The notes under the pieces: generated by a model
Told to the model about the DNA's origin: nothing
Database searches by the model: none
The model's input: the letters and a program-made list of their open reading frames with translations, nothing else
Shown here: positions 56,203 to 60,000 of the stretch, one piece after another
How positions within the stretch are numbered: position 1 is the stretch's first letter
Layout: every line of letters starts with the position of its first letter
DNA from: Hydractinia symbiolongicarpus
Lineage: Eukaryota; Cnidaria; Hydrozoa; Anthoathecata; Hydractiniidae
Direction: 5' to 3'
Length of the DNA stretch: 60,000 bases
Assembly (NCBI RefSeq): GCF_029227915.1
Contig: NC_079881.1
Coordinates: 6,946,001 to 7,006,000 of the forward strand
Program-made: the position numbers and the translations under genes

Positions 56203-57529
56203 TATAGGCCGAACTTCAGGGGTAAACGTGGAAATTGTGACTTTCGAGGGACCAGGTTCAAAACGTGTTGTTGCTTAGTCCAGATTGCTTAGGTTTATCA
56301 GAATTGCCGAACCGAAGTTAGAGAAAGGTGGAGCAAAACAAATTATTTGGTTTGGTTCTTATACATTTGTACCTCAACATTAAAGATATTCACATCATTG
56401 TATCTAGTGATTTTCTTATAATAGCTTTTGTTCAGGAGTCTTCTGAATTTCGTTGCCTTTAGGGTTGGGAACAAGTCTTTGCCTTATTTCTTAATATTCG
56501 TCCCGGGGTTTTTCTAATATATTATGACCGGGCGAGTGGAGGGGGGCGGTTGTCACACTTATAGTACGTCACAAAAGGAGAAAATAGTAGCAATAAAGTT
56601 TTGCTTATGTCAGCACATTTTCTGTGACGTCATCAAAAGCTTAAAGTTTGTTCAAAATACCACTATCTGCTTAAAATTCAAATACTTTAGTTCTGAAGCG
56701 AATTTTCACCTTCTGTTCGAAGTTTCTGAAAGCTAAATAAAAGTTATTTCACATATTTTACGTTTTTTACATAGTTTGCATGAAAGGATTGCCCAAAACT
56801 ATTATAAATAATCCACACAAAGTTAGCTAGCTACATTTAATATAGAGTTTTTTAGCTGCCTTTAACACTCACAAGAGTAACCTAGGATCTGTTTAGGACG
56901 TAGAACATTATTGTCTGATCTATCCTAAATTCTCAAACTTTAAAAGAAATGTGGAGGCTAAAAGTTACATTTAAATAAATACGTCTATGGAATCCAAAAA
57001 TTCCGCGAGAAAAACAAAAAAAATAATTCTGCTTAGAATTCAGTTCTTGTGGGCCAACATGTTAGCAAAAAACCGCTCTACGTTGCGCTTTAAAAGACAG
57101 CACTGACAAAATATATAATAAAAACACTCCAGCAACAACTATTTTTTTTTTTTTTGACAGAAAGAAATTTTACGATGGAAATATAATCATGCAGTTACAG
57201 GGAAATTCCTTTTGCTGTTTTAACATAAAAATATAAGTCCATGAGCCTACTGGACCTTGTTTTCAATTAAAAAATTACAATAAAGTGACAATTACTCACA
57301 TAAAGGCCCATAGAATGTGTGCGGGATAGGGCTTCGAATTAATTGAGTTTAAAATTAAAGTTTTACTCACGCAAGGGAATTAATATATAAGATTCCGAAG
57401 AGACTAAAGAACTTGACCTATTTATAGATGGCTATGTCAGGTACAATCAATAATGCAACCAAAAAATTAGCAGTAAAATGATGGAAACTTTAAGCGCGGT
57501 CTTTACATTTGGTGTTTAAACTCATACTA
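56203..57529. other. Unassigned intergenic sequence with dispersed repeat
   Basis: Holds the second copy of the 60-bp block shared with 48,578 (here 56,724-56,785) and a 14-T run near 57,150. An ORF at 56,524-56,736 is not convincing. Confidence 0.45.
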
Positions 57530-57885
57530 GTCGGCGGTCCGTGGATAAATTATCTCGCTACACGGCTACTATTTTGCGTGACAGACAGACAGAAGGACAG
57601 ACGTATACGGGTATTATAATATAGACTAGCCGGTAGCCCGTGGAAAAATCCACGGGGTCGCCCGTCCTTTATATGTCGCATTTCGTGTTTCCGTAACGGA
57701 CTTTTTTCTGGCGCACAAACAGACAAACGGAATACAGCTATTATAATAGAGACCAGCCGTTGCCCTGTGGAAAAATCCATGGGCCGTCCGTCCTTTGTAT
57801 ATCGCATAATTCGTGTCTCTGTAGCGCAAGATTTTTCTCGCGCACAAACAGACAGACGGGATACGGCTATTATAATAGAGATTGC
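57530..57885. repeat. Tandem repeat, 127-129 bp, ending in GACAGACGG..TATTATAATAGAG
   Basis: The tail block recurs near 57,612, 57,739 and 57,868. Two full units contain the hairpin CCCGTGG-AAAAAT-CCACGGG, imperfect in the last. The first unit is shorter and diverged. ACAGACAGACGG-type tails are common at ends of dispersed repeats in cnidarian genomes (general recollection). Confidence 0.75.
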
Positions 57886-59580
57886 GTTTGTAATATTGTT
57901 ATCACAATTCTGGTCTGAAACAATTGAACAAATATCTTGATGATCTGAAAGCTTAACAAAATGCGGGAAGCATCACAGGGAATAATAAACAGCAAAGTTT
58001 GATAGAGATAAATTAACCTAATAGGTAAAAAGAGTTCTTCGTAGCTTGAAAAACAATTAATTTGAAATTTAAAACAGCTATAAAAAAACCAGTCGGTTTA
58101 CACATGTAATCCTTTTTTATTATAATCAATCAATACACAGCTAGGAGAATCTATTGGCAACACCATGGTAAAATAAAGTTACCAATGAAGTTTTAAATCA
58201 AACATAAAAGAATAACTGAGTCGATTAATCAGCTTTCCCAAACTTTGATAATCTATGCTCTAAAAATGTGTATAGTGCAAAGTTTTAAAGAAGAAGATCT
58301 ATTTTTTATGCACTATCAGATGGATTTTAGGTGATGTTTGCGCATGCTGGCAAAGGCAGAACATAAATCAAATGATCACTATGTTTGAATAACAGGAAAA
58401 GGTACACTGATATTGTCGAAAATTACTGTTTAAAAGAGAAAGAGTGGAAAAAAAGACGAGTTGCAGAAAAAATTGATTTCAGTGTCTCGAATTTGTATTC
58501 TGCAAAAGTCAAAAAGAAATATATCAAGTTATATTTGTTAGCTATGTATTTAGTTACCCAAAATATTTTATCTAAATAACATTTTATTTGCAGATGAAGC
58601 AATTCACACTATTCAATAACAAATTTCTCGATACGTAAAGAAGTATGAAACCATGGTTGATGTTGGGTATGTTTTCAGGTTGCTTATGATTTTAAGTCAA
58701 ATCTCAGCTTAATATTTTCATCTATCTAAGTTATAAGGAACAAAAGAATGTGAAAATCTTAATAACAGCAAATAAAAATCTAACTTGCTTCATTTTCTTG
58801 AGAAAGTAAAAAAGACGGTCACATCAGCGTCAGCCGCAAAGTATTGAATACTTCTTATAGATCGTCCGGACCAGAGTCTTTGAATATATAATCATATTGA
58901 GTAAATTTAAATAAATTGAAATTTGCAAATTTTAAACCGCTATAAGTTTGTAAACTAGATTTTTGTGGCTATTTCTCTTCATGGTTTAAAAGGAGGATGA
59001 GTTGGCTCCTTAATGATGCCAACCATAAACTACATTTATTCCAACAATCGTGGCTCATATTTCATTCCAGTTTTCCCAAAACATGTGGTTGCTCTTAGGG
59101 TTAAAGCCGCCTGAGTTTTATTGTTCAGCATCTTTTACTTACATTCTCTTTTTTTTCACCTTGTCGTCCCTTCTAAGTTCTTTGTTTCTCACCCCTCCCC
59201 CTTGCACTTAATCATATTCTTTACGAATCGTGAAGCTCCAACATAGTGCAAGAAGCCCCAACATAGTGCAAGTGTGATAGGGTTTTAAGCACTGAGAATT
59301 ATAAGCTCCAATATGTTTAAAAAGAAATTTCTTTGTTGAAACGAATTCGTAAAACCTAGCATGTGTACTAATGCAAATATATATAGTAAGGCGCCCTGTT
59401 TTAAAAAAAATTGTTCCAATATATTGTCTATTGTATTGTTCCTAAAGTATTTTTTTATCAATAAACCATGGAAATATTTGTGATAAATCACTACTTGGAT
59501 AGAAATGAATAAGAATATTTAATATCGTGCTATCTTCTAAAATGACTTTTTTTTTCTAAAAGAAAAGAGGCCATTTTTTA
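57886..59580. other. Unassigned intergenic sequence
   Basis: An ORF at 58,385-58,579 follows a possible acceptor (AATAACAG at 58,395) and is lysine-rich; it could be an exon but is not recognised. A 20-bp tandem duplication containing CCAACATAGTGCAAG lies at 59,233-59,272. Nothing else was supported. Confidence 0.4.
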
Positions 59581-59586
59581 TTTATT
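59581..59586 (-). promoter_or_regulatory. Poly(A) signal AATAAA
   Basis: On the minus strand, 58 bp past the stop codon of the cysteine-rich exon. Confidence 0.45.
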
Positions 59587-59643
59587 ACTTTATATATTTG
59601 AGACAAAATATAATGACTACACCTAATTCAGGATTATATTGTT

Positions 59644-59859
59644 TTATATCATTTTGTCGTCCATTTGAGATTTTGAAAGAGTTTCTTCTCCATTTTTTGG
59701 AGGTTTTGCTGGATCGCCTGGTATTTGTGTCGGTATACACGTTCCGAACACACAGTCAAAATCAGAACAGTGTTGCCAATCTTCGTTCCAGCAGTATCCG
59801 TAGTTGCAATCTACAAATGATGTACACGAGTATCCTTCACATGAAGGACATTTTTGTTT
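59644..59859 (-). CDS. Last exon of a gene encoding a cysteine-rich (probably secreted) protein
   Basis: Read on the minus strand, a strong splice acceptor (GTTTTTTTTAG, its AG at 59,860-59,861) is followed by 71 codons and TAA. The peptide has eight cysteines in the first 48 residues, spaced C-x2-C-x4-C-x5-C-x4-C-x6-C-x4-C-x4-C, rich in W, Y, N and D, and then a Pro/Lys-rich tail (PGDPAKPPKNGEE). The in-frame TAG at the acceptor and the lack of an upstream ATG show it is not a stand-alone ORF; the rest of the gene lies beyond 60,000. The pattern suits a small disulfide-rich extracellular domain. The family is not recognised. The phase is assumed to be 0. Confidence 0.6.
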   Translation of the reverse strand, partial: KQKCPSCEGYSCTSFVDCNYGYCWNEDWQHCSDFDCVFGTCIPTQIPGDPAKPPKNGEETLSKSQMDDKMI

Positions 59860-60000
59860 CTAAAAAAAACATATTCAAGTATAGTACGATTTAATTTTTT
59901 TTTGATCCTTTTCTTAGAGAAAATCAATTACAAAATTAGAGCCTGAATGAGCGTTAATAATTAGGGGAAAATACCAACATGCGCGAAAAATTACAAGACT

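Noticed and set aside
59598-59894. 98-codon plus-strand ORF
   Set aside because: Antisense to the cysteine-rich exon, which has a splice acceptor, regular cysteines and a poly(A) signal on the other strand.

Overview
The window looks like nuclear DNA of an animal, most likely a cnidarian (possibly a hydrozoan). It is AT-rich, with intron-poor genes set among TIR transposon remnants, satellites and tRNA-derived repeats. The few recognisable proteins are metazoan: a claudin-like four-TM protein and an intronless class A GPCR whose DRY and NPxxY motifs are altered. The taxonomic call is inference; no species marker is visible.

Region 1 (1 to about 41,250) is one very large satellite array built from tRNA-Pro-like sequences. 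The basic repeat is a dimer of about 667 bp carrying two tRNA-like modules about 333 bp apart in the same orientation. Type A resembles tRNA-Pro(AGG): 72 nt, anticodon loop TTAGGRT, T-loop TTCAACT. Type B is a degenerate sister with anticodon CTG or CAG and T-loop TTAAACT (C56 changed to A). Most type B copies also share a 13-bp deletion that removes the 3' acceptor strand. About 50 type A and 60 type B modules are present. The array runs on the minus strand (1-5,492), switches to plus (5,493-38,432, with a foreign insert at about 37,640-38,218) and returns to minus (38,433 to about 41,250). Blocks of 1.8 to 2.9 kb have been tandemly duplicated inside it, some almost without change, and the right edge is strongly diverged. 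This is the pattern of a satellite evolving by unequal exchange, not of a set of selected tRNA genes. A few modules still fold nearly completely.

The insert at 37,657-38,218 holds two tandem copies (271-bp period) of another tRNA-like element. Each has good pol III A and B boxes inside a 71-nt body closed by a 21-bp inverted repeat.

Region 2 (about 41,250-60,000) is ordinary gene-poor DNA. It contains a TIR element with a gutted integrase (41,741-43,283), a 262-bp MITE (43,459-43,720), a piggyBac-type MITE flanked by TTAA (44,209-45,130), the claudin-like gene (47,013-47,525, +), a 125-bp tandem repeat (49,490-50,035), the GPCR gene (50,608-51,501, -), a 650-bp (TTGG)n tract (52,907-53,556), a tyrosine-recombinase relic (54,072-54,431), a 695-bp TIR element carrying a 121-codon ORF (55,508-56,202), a 128-bp tandem repeat (57,530-57,885) and the cysteine-rich last exon of a minus-strand gene that runs off the right edge (59,644-59,859). 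No operon-like organisation or shared pathway is evident; the genes appear unrelated.
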